A stretch of DNA of 64,000 bases from Lantana camara (Eukaryota; Streptophyta; Magnoliopsida; Lamiales; Verbenaceae): contig CM074864.1 of NCBI GenBank assembly GCA_037501455.1, forward strand, positions 37,288,001-37,352,000. The letters are read 5' to 3'. Both the position numbers and the translations under genes were made by a program. Positions 10,387-20,250 of the stretch are shown in pieces. The notes below the pieces were generated by a model. It saw nothing but the letters and a program-made list of their open reading frames with translations, did no database searches and was not told the DNA's origin. The stretch's first letter is position 1; each line of letters starts with the position of its first letter.

Positions 10387-13220
10387 TCAGGGAGCATCTT
10401 GAGGGCCGCTTCCGGTCTCAACATTTGGCGCCTGAGAGTTTTCGGGCTCAGGAGGCACGGTCGCCAAGGGCACCAAAGCAAGGACTTCTGAGCTTGAAGG
10501 TTGAGCCTCACCGTGACCTTCTACTTCGGGAGTGTCCTTATCGCCACGGTCATTGACCATAACAAGCTCAGGATCAGAGGGGTTAGCCTCCATGAACTCA
10601 TTTTGGAGCATGACAACCAAGTCGTTTTACTCGAGTTCTCTCAAATCCTCGCTCGGATACCAGTCTTGGTTGGGTGGCTCTAAGTTCTCATCGAGGTCCA
10701 TGCGTAGGCGAGGGTCATTACGAGCGCTGGGGGCACCTCTCCCAACTTGATCAGTTGGCCCACGAACTTCCAGAAAAACCGCTCGGAGTTGGAGAAGCAA
10801 TGGAGGTTGGCAGCGAAGGCGAAGGCTTTGGAATGCACGAACTTGAGGAGAGCCTCCCGGGCCACCCTCATTTCCAGGTTCGCAGTCTGGCCCTGGAGAT
10901 CAGCAAGTTCCCTCCACACCAATTTAAACTCCTGGTTACGCTCTGTTAGGTGCTTGCCTAGTTCCGCACTATCAGCCTTCAGCTTGATATGTTCCCCCTT
11001 CAACTCTTTGTGGCGCTCGTCCAGTTTCAACCATGCATCCTCTCGTTCTTTGAGCGCCACTTTCACCTTGTCATTTTCGAGCTTGAGCGCGGTGAGCTCT
11101 GCAGAGACATTGTTATAGTCCTCTTGCAGTTGACCTGGGTCAGAGACACGTAGCAGCTTTTTGTACTTGGTTTTGTGCTCGGAGTAGATCGTTGCTCGCA
11201 TCTGTAAATTCTTGAGCCTGGGGATCACCTCCTAAAACCAGAGAATGTATTAAGTCTCTACAAGTATAAATAAGTCAAAGGTCAAGGTGCTCGAGGAAAA
11301 GGGCACTCACAGTTATGAGGGCATGGCATGCATCATCAGCAACTCGGGCGATATCATACTTGTTCAGCTTGTCATAGTCCCCGGAGAATTGGAGCCTGTC
11401 CACAATCCCTGTGACCAGATTGTTGATATATGGGCCTCTCTTTAAGAGGACCGGGCCCTGCTCTAATGAGCGATGATAACGAGCGTCTTCGGTACGCTCA
11501 AATTTCCAGAAGTCCTCTTCTTCTGAGGACGACGTGTCACCTCCTTCACCCCTCGGGCCTACTACCACCTCTTTCCCCTTGCCGGAAATGGGGGCTGAAT
11601 CCGACATCCTTTTTCTTTTCTTCGAGCACTGGACTCGTGCCTCTTCAACAAGCTGTGCCAGTGACCCGGATCGGTTATTGTGAGAATCATGGGATCCTTG
11701 CTAGGTTGGGCCTTCGGGGGCTGCTGGGGGAGTGGGGTCATTCAACATCAAGTCTTTGATATGAGGCTCCCCATGGCCACCATCGCCTTCACCATGGCCT
11801 CTCCCTCGGCCTCCTCCTCTCCCCGAACCTCGCCGGGTGCCTCTGCCACCTCGAGGGGCGTCCGAGGGCAGAGCCTGTTGCTGTTGCTGCTGCTGACCGC
11901 CTGCCCTGCGAGCGCCCATCATCACAGCAATACTTTCTACGCTCGAGCCGGCCATACGGAGATAAATGAGCGTCAGACTTTTACACTCAGAACACTTATC
12001 AAAGAACAACACGTACTTTAAAAGTTAGCATTCCTATCCTAAGCGTTAGCAGAGTTAGTTCCTAGAATCTAACCGTCCATGTTCATTATCCCGACGGGTG
12101 GACGCGAGACCATCTCGGGGGGACTCACGAGCCCGTAGCGAAACAACACCCCCTCATGCTGCATCAAAGGTTTGGCCTTGATCAGCCATTTTTCGTTCCT
12201 CATCATGAGGGCCAGACTCTTCGCCCATTGCTCAAACAATTTATCCCCATGCCTTTGCTTCACAAGGGGTCCCTCACCATGTATCACCCACTCTCGGGAA
12301 ACCCTAAAGAATCCCCCAGGCGCCCCCACGAAGAAGAATTTTTCTTTCCAATCTTCACCATAAGATGTTGAGGGCGAATCAATCATCTTCAAACCGGATT
12401 TGGCTTGCAAATAGTAAAAGCCATCCTTCGGGGAGGAACGTGTAGAGCGGGATACTTGAATCAGGCTATTGAAGTTATCAATTGAAGGCTCATGACCCGT
12501 AGCCTTCATCAGTATCACAAATGTGTTCAATAGAGCGATCCCGTTGGGCAAAATTTGGGAAGGGCAGAGTCTGAGGAAATTTAGGATATCGATGATTGGG
12601 GTTGGGATCGGGAATCTTAGGCCCCCTACGAGGACAACATCACTATAAACGGTCATCATTCCAGGAGGCGGACTGTCGGCACGCTTGCGGTCCGTTGGAA
12701 GATGGGTATTATGAATAGCGTTGTCCCAATAGACCTTGGGCTTCAGCTCCGCTAACTCGACGAGCGTCAAGCTACACTTTATTTCTTCGGGGGGTCAATC
12801 AGTTTGGTAGGGGTTGTTCACCCTCACCTGCGTTACTAGTTCTTTTCCCTTTCGAAGGCGTTTGCGAGGGGGCTCGTCTTCCGCTCGATGTCCGGAAGGC
12901 CCTTCTCCACCCTGAGGCCCAGCAATGGCCACTGTAACCTGGTGATCCTGAGGCCTAACAGCACTGTTTGTAACGGGAAAAACTCTTTCGCCTTGCTGTT
13001 GCATCCTCAGGGATAAATCCATTTCTTCAAATAATTGATCTACACCACTAGGGTTACGTTCGTTCATCCCTTGAACGGCCGCCCCTAATTCCTCGTCTGC
13101 ATCCTCACTGTGAATCTCATATATCGGAATGGCAACCGGAATCTCGTCGTGAGGGGAAGAACTCCCCACTGACATCTCATCTATTTCCCTCACCATTTGG
13201 TCTACAATATGCTCTGCCAT
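10387..13220 (-). pseudogene. Antisense Tat gene: 'putative gypsy-type transposon' domain plus coiled coil
   Basis: Minus-strand gene inside the Tat element, between integrase and the 3' LTR. Exon 1 (13220 to about 12068) starts MAEHIVDQMVREIDEM, then an acidic region, then a domain I read as Pfam Transposase_28 (LTLVELAELKPKVYWDN, PPPGMMTVYSDV, GLRFPIPTPIIDILN, CPSQILPNG, DWKEKFFFVGAPGGFF). One TGA at 12795 interrupts it. An intron (GT at about 12068, branch-like TGCTAAC, AG near 11975) leads to a Q-rich and RG-rich stretch (GGQQQQQQQA, RGGRGTRRGSGRGGGRGR), a TAG at about 11700, then DYDKLNKYDIARVADDA. A second intron (GTGAGT near 11311, TTTTAG to 11232) leads to a long coiled coil (11231 to about 10760) and, after a frameshift, an acidic tail ending at 10387. 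Antisense extra genes are known in Tat elements; the function is unknown. Confidence 0.72.
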
Positions 13221-13502
13221 TGTTATTTTTACTGTGAAGAAGTTGAAGGGTCTTTACAGAAGAAGATGGGTAACGAAGGACGACTCTGATACAGTAAAAC
13301 CACGAGAAAGGAATTGTCACTAGAAACGACGCTCAAACACAGCCTAAATCTAGGGCTAGTATCAGAGACTATGGAGGGTTACCTAAGGTTGAAGGAGAAC
13401 TCGCCGGAAGTTGCTGAGAATCGCAGAAAGTTGAAGAAGTTTTGCTGCTGTTTTGCTTATGGAGACTCTGAAGGCGTAAAGGGTTCAAAGGTCTTCCAAA
13501 TC

Positions 13503-13515
13503 CTTATTTATAGGG
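13503..13515 (-). promoter_or_regulatory. TATA box of the antisense Tat gene
   Basis: Read on the minus strand, CCCTATAAATAAG lies about 285 bases upstream of the ATG at 13220, the expected place for a plant core promoter of this gene. It sits about 300 bases inside the 3' LTR border, so the antisense gene seems to have its own promoter and not to depend on the LTR. The role is inferred from position and sequence only. Confidence 0.5.
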
Positions 13516-13809
13516 GGAAGTTTGCATTTAATTAGGGTTGGGATTTGAAACTGCAATCATTTCCCGCTTCGAAAACCCCCCACTTTTGGTAACCGCCTCA
13601 TGCATTCCGGAGTGCACGCACCCATATCGCCACGCAGCGTTAAATACGGATAGGACTTCATTCATTACGGTGTCAGAAGATGTCCATTACAGAAGACAAG
13701 CGGTCACTTCCTCCCTAGAAGCTTGACCCTCGCATATTCAAAAACCAAGGCTCGCCTCTCTAAATTCTACAGTACGCTCAAGCGCAAATACAGAATTTTG
13801 GGGGCAAAA

Positions 13810-14668
13810 TGATGGGACCAAATCACGCTCGGACCAGCGCAGTACGCTTGTCATCATCTGAAGACCCTAGAGCTTGGACGCTCGCATTACCGGGCTCGTG
13901 AGATAACCCGACCCATTCGCTTATTAGCCTCGCTGATCCAAGCCCGTGCGCCTCGGCCCACTTCTTAAGCGGGGGATCCGTCCATTCAAACCCCATTCGC
14001 GCTCGGGCTATGGTTCCCCAAGACCAACCTTCCATTCCCTCAAAGAAACACTTCACGAGGGTTCCTACTGTCCCACGCTTGAACAGTTGACGCTCGTGGA
14101 TCATCTGCCGGAGGAACCTCTCTCGTGTATCCCCCGAGCGTCACCAACGCTCGGGTGAGGGCATCACTGAGACCCTCTCAGGCATCCGTACGCCTGCATG
14201 GCAGATATTGAGCCTCCTAGTGCTCGTATTGCCACTCTATAACTACCTCTGACACCAGGTAGTGACACTCCCCTAACTTTCCGGGATATCACTTTCACAC
14301 CATCACAGACCACCACGTGTCTAGGGCAACACGGGGATTGGGACCACTTGGTCACTATTACTAAAATACCCATGCCCTCAATGTATAAATATGGGGATTC
14401 TCACTCCTTCCTGCCCAAGTCACCTTTTACACGGAAACACATAATTGGGCATCTCCTCCGTTGCTGCATATTCATTCCAAGCTCTGCATACTTCACCATT
14501 TTCCGCACCCTTACTGCATTTTCTTTCCTGGTGTTATCCTAGCTGGAAGAACCCACACTCAATCGGAAACCTAGTTCCTGAGGCTCTAAGCCTGTGATGG
14601 TCTTCCCTTCCTCATATAAATTCTAAAGTGATTGGTTGCATATTAGGAATCCATTTCCAGCACCATCA
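13810..14668 (+). repeat. Tat 3' LTR
   Basis: Begins TGATGGGACC directly after a G-rich polypurine-like stretch and ends TTTCCAGCACCATCA, giving matched TGATGG...CCATCA ends. Length 859 bases. A TATA box (TGTATAAATATGGG, about 14380-14394) with transcript start-like sequence follows. Frames at 13823-14104 and 14164-14373 on the minus strand are open LTR, not genes. Confidence 0.75.
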
Positions 14669-14673
14669 TAATC

Positions 14674-15185
14674 AATAATTATGCAAAGGCATATCAAGAG
14701 TTGTTTGGAAAATGTACAATAGTTATTGTGTCCCACATTGGAAAAATAACACTAAGTAGGTAGCTTTATATATTAAAATGTTGTATGTGTTATTAAATTG
14801 TGGAACCCAAGAGAGGACTAATGGCCTCACTCGCGGTGCGGTGCACCGCACGTACACGCGTACGGGCACGGGCTTGGGCCGGGGCATGGGCATGCCCATG
14901 GGAAGGTCATTACACCTGAATTGACCCATTCAAATTCCGCTTTCAGTTTCGTTTTTTGGCCAACCTGCATATATTCCCCACCTGAAAGAGATATGTGCAG
15001 TGCTAGTACACGAAATCATTCCCAAACACTAAGCTTGACATATATCCTGGAAGTGTATCACCTGAAACCTTAGCACACTTCCTAGAAAGTTAGGGGCGAT
15101 AGAAACTTTAAGGACAGGGAATACCTGTGTCTAGCTTCTGATTTTGCCCAGATTTCTCAACAATCTTACAGTTTCTATCGTGAAA
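14674..15185 (+). other. Copia A 5' LTR/leader remnant
   Basis: Non-coding lead-in to gag. It contains TGTCCCACATTGGAAAAAT and a TATA-like box (CTTTATATATTAAAA, about 14762-14776), wording common in copia LTRs, followed by a GC-rich palindromic stretch at 14837-14900. I could not find the LTR borders or a TGGTATCAGAGC primer site, so the exact LTR end is unknown. Confidence 0.5.
14837..14900. repeat. Three consecutive palindromes in copia A leader
   Basis: TGCGGTGCACCGCA (14837-14850, perfect), CGTACACGCGTACG (14851-14864, 5-bp arms) and CATGGGCATGCCCATG (14885-14900, perfect) lie in a GC-rich patch within otherwise AT-rich sequence, about 75 bases after the TATA-like box. Confidence 0.8.
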
Positions 15186-17269
15186 ATGGAGTCTGAATCA
15201 TTAAGAATCATGAACCAGCAAAAGCTAGACCGTTTCGATGGCAACAACTTTAGCCGCTGGCAGGACAAGACGAAGTTCCTGCTTACTGTCCTTAAGCTTG
15301 CCTATGTTCTGGATCCCAACTTGCCACCAGTTCCAGAAGATCCTCCTGCTCCCCAGCAGCCTGTAAATCTTGATCCACGTACTGCAACAGGTGGTGTTCC
15401 TCCAGCGAATCCTTCTGCAGCAGGCGGGGCTCCTGCTAATCCTGCCAATCCTCCTGCCAATACTGCAGCAACATGTCCCTCCAGGAATACCTTGCAGATC
15501 CATCAGGAGATAGTATAGACACTTCAACAACAACGAAAGAAAAGAGCTGAAGATGAAGAGTTGGCTCGTGGTCACATCCTCAACACTCTTTCTAACAGAT
15601 TATATGATCTTTATACAAATGTCAAATCGCCTAGAGAACTTTGGGAGGCGCTGGAATACAAGTATAAAGCTGAGGAGGAAGGTACTAACAAATATTTAGT
15701 ATCGAAATACCTCGATTTCAAAATGGTTGATAATAAACCTATCCTGGAGCAAGTGCATGAGCTCCAGGTAATTGTCAACAAACTAAGAATGGTGAAAATT
15801 ACCCTTCTAGAAGCTTTCCAGGTATGAGTTATAATTTCAAAGCTCCCTCCTGCCTGGAAAGATTATGCAAAGAGATTGATGCATAAATCTGAGGATATGT
15901 CCTTGGAACAAATTCAGAAACATCTGCGTATTGAAGAGGAGGCTCGGAAACGCGATGGCAAGAATTTGGCTCAAGGACAATCCAACGTAAATTATGTTGA
16001 GGCTGGAAGTTCTAAAAAGAAGCCTTTTGGGGTTAAAAAGAATCAAGGACAATTTAAGAAATCCATACAGAAATCTAAACCTGTTCATGTTGCTAACAAA
16101 AGAAAAGGCAAGTGTTATGTTTGTGGAGAAACAGGACATTATACACGAGAATGCTCACAACGGAAGAGTGGATCCGGCGTTGCAAACTTGGTTGAGGAGA
16201 ACCTAGTTGCCATGGTGACTGATCTTAGCCTCGATGTGGCTATGATTTCTGAAATCAACATGGCAAGTGAACTTTCTGGTTGGTGGTTAGATTTTGGAGC
16301 AACGATTCACATTTGTAACGATCGAAGGCTTTTCAAGACCTTTGAAGAAGTTGTTGGGCAAGAGGTTCAGATGGGTAATAGCTCCAAAGCCGGTGTTGGA
16401 GGCAAAGGATCTGTCGAGCTCAACTTTACCTCCGGGAAGAAATTAACCTTGATTAATGTCTTGTTTATACCAGATGTTAGAAAAAGTTTAATTTCTGTTG
16501 ATTTGTTAGATAAGAAGGGTTTTAAGATTTCTGTTGAGTCTGGCAAAGTCATCATCATGAAAAATGGTGAGTTTGTTGGAAAAGGCTATGCTTGTAATGG
16601 GATGTATAAGATATCTATCAATAATATGAATTCTGTTTCTGCTTACATGATTTCTTCAATTTCTTTATGGCATAGTCGATTAGGACATTTTAGTGCAAAG
16701 AACTTGAAGAATATGCATGCAATGGGATTAATTGATATTGGTAAAAACGATCTTGATAAGTGTGAAATATGTGAAAAATAAAAAATTGTAAGAAAACCTT
16801 TTCCAAGTGTTAAAAGAGAATCACAAATATTAGATTTAATTCATACGAATATTTGTGAGTTAAATGGAATTTTAACTAGAGGTGGTAAAAGGTATTTTAT
16901 TACTTTTATTGATGATGCTAGTTGTTTTTGCTATGTTTATCTTTTACAAACTAAGGATGAAGCTCTTAGTTCATTTGTGAAATATAAATCAGAAGTAGAA
17001 ACCCAACTTGAGAAGAAGATTAAAGTTCTACGTTCTAATCGAGACATGGAATATTGTTTGAATGCTTTTGATACACTTTGTAAAGAAAGTGGTATCATAC
17101 ATCAAACAACTGTCAGATATACACCCCAGCAGAACGGTGTAGCAGAAAGGAAAATCGTACCTTTCAGGACATGATAAATTGCATGTTAAATCATGCAAAT
17201 TTACCTCACAACTTGTGGGGTGAAGCCCTACTGTCCGCGTGCCGTATTCTGAATAGGATACCTAGTTCT
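15186..17269 (+). pseudogene. gag-pol: Copia A gag, protease and integrase (N-terminal part of polyprotein)
   Basis: Start chosen at the ATG of MESESLRIMNQQKLDRFDG, the usual copia Gag opening. In one frame, broken by stops at about 15516, 15825, 16779 and a one-base loss near 17151, come the Gag domain (NNFSRWQDKTKFLLTVLK), a Pro/Ala/Asn-rich insert (about 15330-15470), a CCHC knuckle (CYVCGETGHYTREC, 16113-16154), protease with the altered active site WWLDFGATIHIC (usual DSGA), the GAG-pre-integrase motif (LWHSRLGHFSAKNLKNM, CEICEK) and the integrase core. Both integrase aspartates appear changed to Asn (LIHTNICELNG, LRSNRDMEY); the Glu region PQQNGVAERK remains. The frame is cut at 17269 by the LINE. 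Confidence 0.9.
17256..17269. repeat. LINE target-site duplication, left copy
   Basis: GGATACCTAGTTCT here is repeated exactly at 39841-39854, right after the LINE poly(A). The copia A reading (integrase end, CRILNRIPSS) resumes across the second copy, which shows that the 22.6 kb between them arrived as one LINE insertion that was later invaded. Confidence 0.93.
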
Positions 17270-17730
17270 ATTCCTCATGGTCGATGAAGAATACTCCAAC
17301 CAGTGAGTTAGCGACGCCGAGAGACTTTCTCTCTCTAGAATGAATTCTCTGACTTCTCTCTAGAATGCGTTCTCTCTCTTCGCGCTCTTTCTCCGGTTCA
17401 TTTCATTGGTGTTTCAATCGGATTTCAATTTCCTTTCGTTGTTTTACTTGAAGATTTTTTCAGATTTTATCAAGATTATTAGTTTTTTAGTGCTCTTACA
17501 AGATTTCTTCGAAGATAATTATGGTTCAGTTTACATAAGTTCAAGAAGTCTGCAAGTTGAAGTTTTCTTCTTCTTCAAGGTGAACCTCAAGACTTTCAGA
17601 TCAGTTCTCTTCAAGAGTGGTGTTTTCCAATTTTCTGAAGAGTCTGGATTGTTCTTTTCTTGCTGTACGATTGATGCCAATTCCTCCCTTCATGAATGCC
17701 TTCTTGCCATAAACTCCATTCTCTACTGTC
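17270..17730 (+). other. LINE 5' untranslated region
   Basis: Pyrimidine-rich leader with repeated TTCTCTCTCTAGAATG-like words (17325-17375) before the ORF1 ATG at 17731. L1 elements carry an internal promoter here; no specific motif could be confirmed by eye. Confidence 0.6.
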
Positions 17731-18813
17731 ATGGGGAAAAAGAGCCGTAGAAAGCAAAAACAGAAGAACTGGGAAAACTTTTTGATACTTCAAAATAATT
17801 CTTCTTCTCGCGATATTGTTTCCCCAAACTTGTCTCAAAGCAAGATGGCAGATAAGTCTGAAAAAGTTTCTGGAAAAAGTCCTTCAGATACGGTTTCTTC
17901 CTCTGAAACAGATTCTTTTAATACTTCAAACCTGTATGCTCCTCTTGGTCTTAGAAAACCAGTGTCAAAATTACCAGTTCTATAAGATTCCTCCATTGAT
18001 GAACAAGACTCATCCATTGTTGCAAAACCCAGAGATGAAGCTGTTCTTGATTCTGTAAATTCCAGCGTTGAGGTTTTTGCTGACTCAATGGCTGATTCCA
18101 GCGTTGAGGTTGTTACTGACTTAATGGCTAATGAGGATGCTAATGTGGCGAAGCATATTAGTGTATCAGCTGATGATTTGGATGATGTGGCGGATAGTCC
18201 ACTTGGCTGATGATGTGGAATTAATCATCCCTGCTGTCAAAGCTAAATTAAACGGTCTTGCTGATTCTTCCTCAAAAGAGTCTCTCGTAAAAAACAGAGT
18301 ATTAAACTATTAATGGATGAGAGGCTCAATGTTGCTGTCCACGAGGATATTTTAAATATCGGTTTTAAATCTGCTGATTTACTTAGTGTAAAAAGAGTCT
18401 CAAGTATTGAAAATTCGGCTGCTGACTTGGGAACAAAAAAATCCTTCACTCCTGAATTTAATTCCTTAGAATTGCCTAAGGTAAAAAGAGTCCCAAGTAT
18501 TGAAAATACGGCTGCTGACTCGAGAACACAAAATTCCTCCTCTCCAGCAATTAATTCGGGTAAAGGTCCTTTAACTCAAAGTAATTCCAAGGGCAATTCT
18601 GTAATCCAATATACCCCTGGAGAATCCATTGCTGCTACGCACACTCAAGAAAATCAAATCAAGCAAAACAATGTTCCAGAAAATCTTCCTCCGCCAAAGA
18701 AGTCCTTCTCTGAGTTATTCCAGAGAAGTAAGAATCTCAATGCTCCCAGGCGTTTCTCCATTAAGAAGATTGAGGTTAACCGGCTTGGTGTCTATTTTGA
18801 AGAAGAGGATCTT
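17731..18813 (+). pseudogene. ORF1: LINE ORF1, N-terminal disordered part
   Basis: Starts MGKKSRRKQKQKNWENF, a basic start typical of plant L1 ORF1, the RNA-binding partner of ORF2. The region is Ser/Asp/Asn-rich with no fold and has a TAA at about 17983 and a frame disturbance at about 18190-18310; after 18313 the original frame is open again to 18813 (VYFEEEDL). It contains two tandem duplications (36-bp units at about 18054-18128 and 93-bp units at 18388-18573). At 18813 it is interrupted by the 4.1-kb LTR and continues at 22954 in the same frame, since insert plus duplication is 4140 bases, a multiple of three. Confidence 0.8.
18388..18573 (+). repeat. ORF1: 93-bp tandem duplication in LINE ORF1
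   Basis: Two adjacent units, 18388-18480 and 18481-18573, each coding a 31-residue segment beginning VKRV(S/P)SIEN(S/T)AAD. The units are clearly diverged, mostly in the second half. It is an in-frame duplication in the disordered part of ORF1. Confidence 0.85.
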
Positions 18814-19683
18814 TGTAACGCCCCCACCCGTACCAGAACAAGAGGAGAGCGGCGTCTCAACCCCCGCACTGAAGCACCCCTCAAGTAATGGTGTGAGCCA
18901 TCACTCAAGAAATACTCCAGCGAACGGTTGTCTATCAGAACTATACATGTACAACGATGTGGCTATGCAGCGGAAAATCAGAATATTTTAAAACTTTTCA
19001 AAACATGTGCGTGATGGCATGTAACAAGCAAGAACATATCGATCGTGTAAGAGAGACTCGGCATAACAGAACATATAACAGATTCACATATAAGTACCGA
19101 TATAGCAGAGTTCAATGTATCGGTAACAGAGTAGCAGAAAGAGTATAACAAAGATATTCAAGTATTCAGAAACATATACAGAAGTATGAAGTGATGCAGC
19201 CATAAAACATATGCAGGACGCAAAAGAGGAAGTAATACTAAGTCCTGACAGAAACAAAAATGACAATCTAGAGCTTCAAGATACCTCTAGACTGCGGCTG
19301 CAAGACCTGAAACCACGAGGCAAGAAAACGGGAGAGGTATTAGTCAAAAGGACTAAGTGAGGGAATACTTTAAAGAAAGTACTGAATTAAAGAACTTGAA
19401 GTAAAGTTCGAAACTGTTAAATGCAATGCTTTAAAGAAGAACTTGAAACAAGTTCGGTTGATAAAACTCTTTGAATGCGATGCTGTAAAAGAATGCACGT
19501 TATAAAACATTTTCATGAATGCTATCACACGCGCACACATATGCTGTTGATGGTTCATAGTTCTTTCATAAAACGGGATAAGGGTAAAGTGAACTTTTCC
19601 AGATATGAACCATCCTTTATGAAACAGAATTTTGCCCGCAAGCTAGGCTCCTCCATCCTTACTCCAGAAAACATGATTTGGTT

Positions 19684-19832
19684 GAGCATCGGACCAGGAT
19701 CAACAATAATTCCACGTATAGTAGAGTATCGGACCAAGATCAACAATAACCCCACATAAAGTAGAGCATTGGACCAAGGTCAACAACAACTCCGCACACA
19801 GTAGACTATTGGACCAAGGTCAACAACAACTC
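19684..19832. repeat. 40-bp tandem repeat, about 3.7 units
   Basis: Units start at about 19684, 19724, 19764 and 19804; each reads roughly GAGTATCGGACCAAGGTCAA followed by CAACAACTCC and a GTA. The period is exactly 40 bases; units differ by a few substitutions. It lies inside the 4.1-kb LTR. Confidence 0.85.
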
Positions 19833-20154
19833 TTACCAACACATACAAACATGCACCATCCTCCACCGGTTGTCACTTCGGGTAGCTAGCCCTAGGCGAC
19901 CTGTAAACATGTAATGGGAACAGATTTGCTGTCCGTTCCCAGACAAATTGTCCTGACTTAACAAACCTCCTGTTAAAAGTCGGTGTCAATTGTCTAAGTG
20001 TGGCGGCCGGTATTGGTGATGTCGTTGGCGCTCACCTCCCGAGCATCACCTCCACACATAACCGCCGGGCCCAAACTGTAAACTGTATGCTTGCATTTAA
20101 GATTAGCAGTGACCAGAGTATCACTCCAGTATGCTAACTATAACATGTGAAACT

Positions 20155-20250
20155 GTAACTGTAACATATGATGCTGTCTGTAAAACATATGATTCTGTCT
20201 GAAAACATGTGATTCTGTCTGTAAAACATGTGATTCTGTCTGTAAACTGT
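20155..20250. repeat. About 21-bp tandem repeat (ACATGTGATTCTGTCTGTAAA type)
   Basis: At least four units of CATRTGATTCTGTCTGTAAA with one-base length changes. A looser set of ACTATTCA repeats lies further on at about 20905-20975 in the same LTR. Confidence 0.8.

Larger units (their letters stand above)
4973..14668 (+). mobile_element. Tat-lineage Ty3/gypsy element, 5' half missing, interrupted by a solo LTR
   Basis: Contains the end of RNase H, the integrase (split by an inserted LTR at 5377-8499), a long region with an antisense gene, a polypurine-like tract (TTTTGGGGGCAAAA at about 13796-13809) and a 3' LTR at 13810-14668. The integrase wording (GIDIMGPLP, FTSVGRPQANGQ) and the region with an antisense gene between pol and the 3' LTR fit the Tat/Retand branch. 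The 5' LTR, gag, protease and reverse transcriptase are absent: Tat sequence starts abruptly at about 4973, against the LTR of the previous element. A 3' flank TAATC follows at 14669; its partner is lost. Confidence 0.85.

Noticed and set aside
13823..14104. Minus-strand frame of 93 codons next to the antisense Tat gene
   Set aside because: It lies within the 3' LTR upstream of the TATA box of that gene and shows no domain.
19684..20250. CRISPR-like array of spaced repeats
   Set aside because: Units are head-to-tail tandem repeats without unique spacers, inside a plant LTR; no cas genes and a eukaryotic context.
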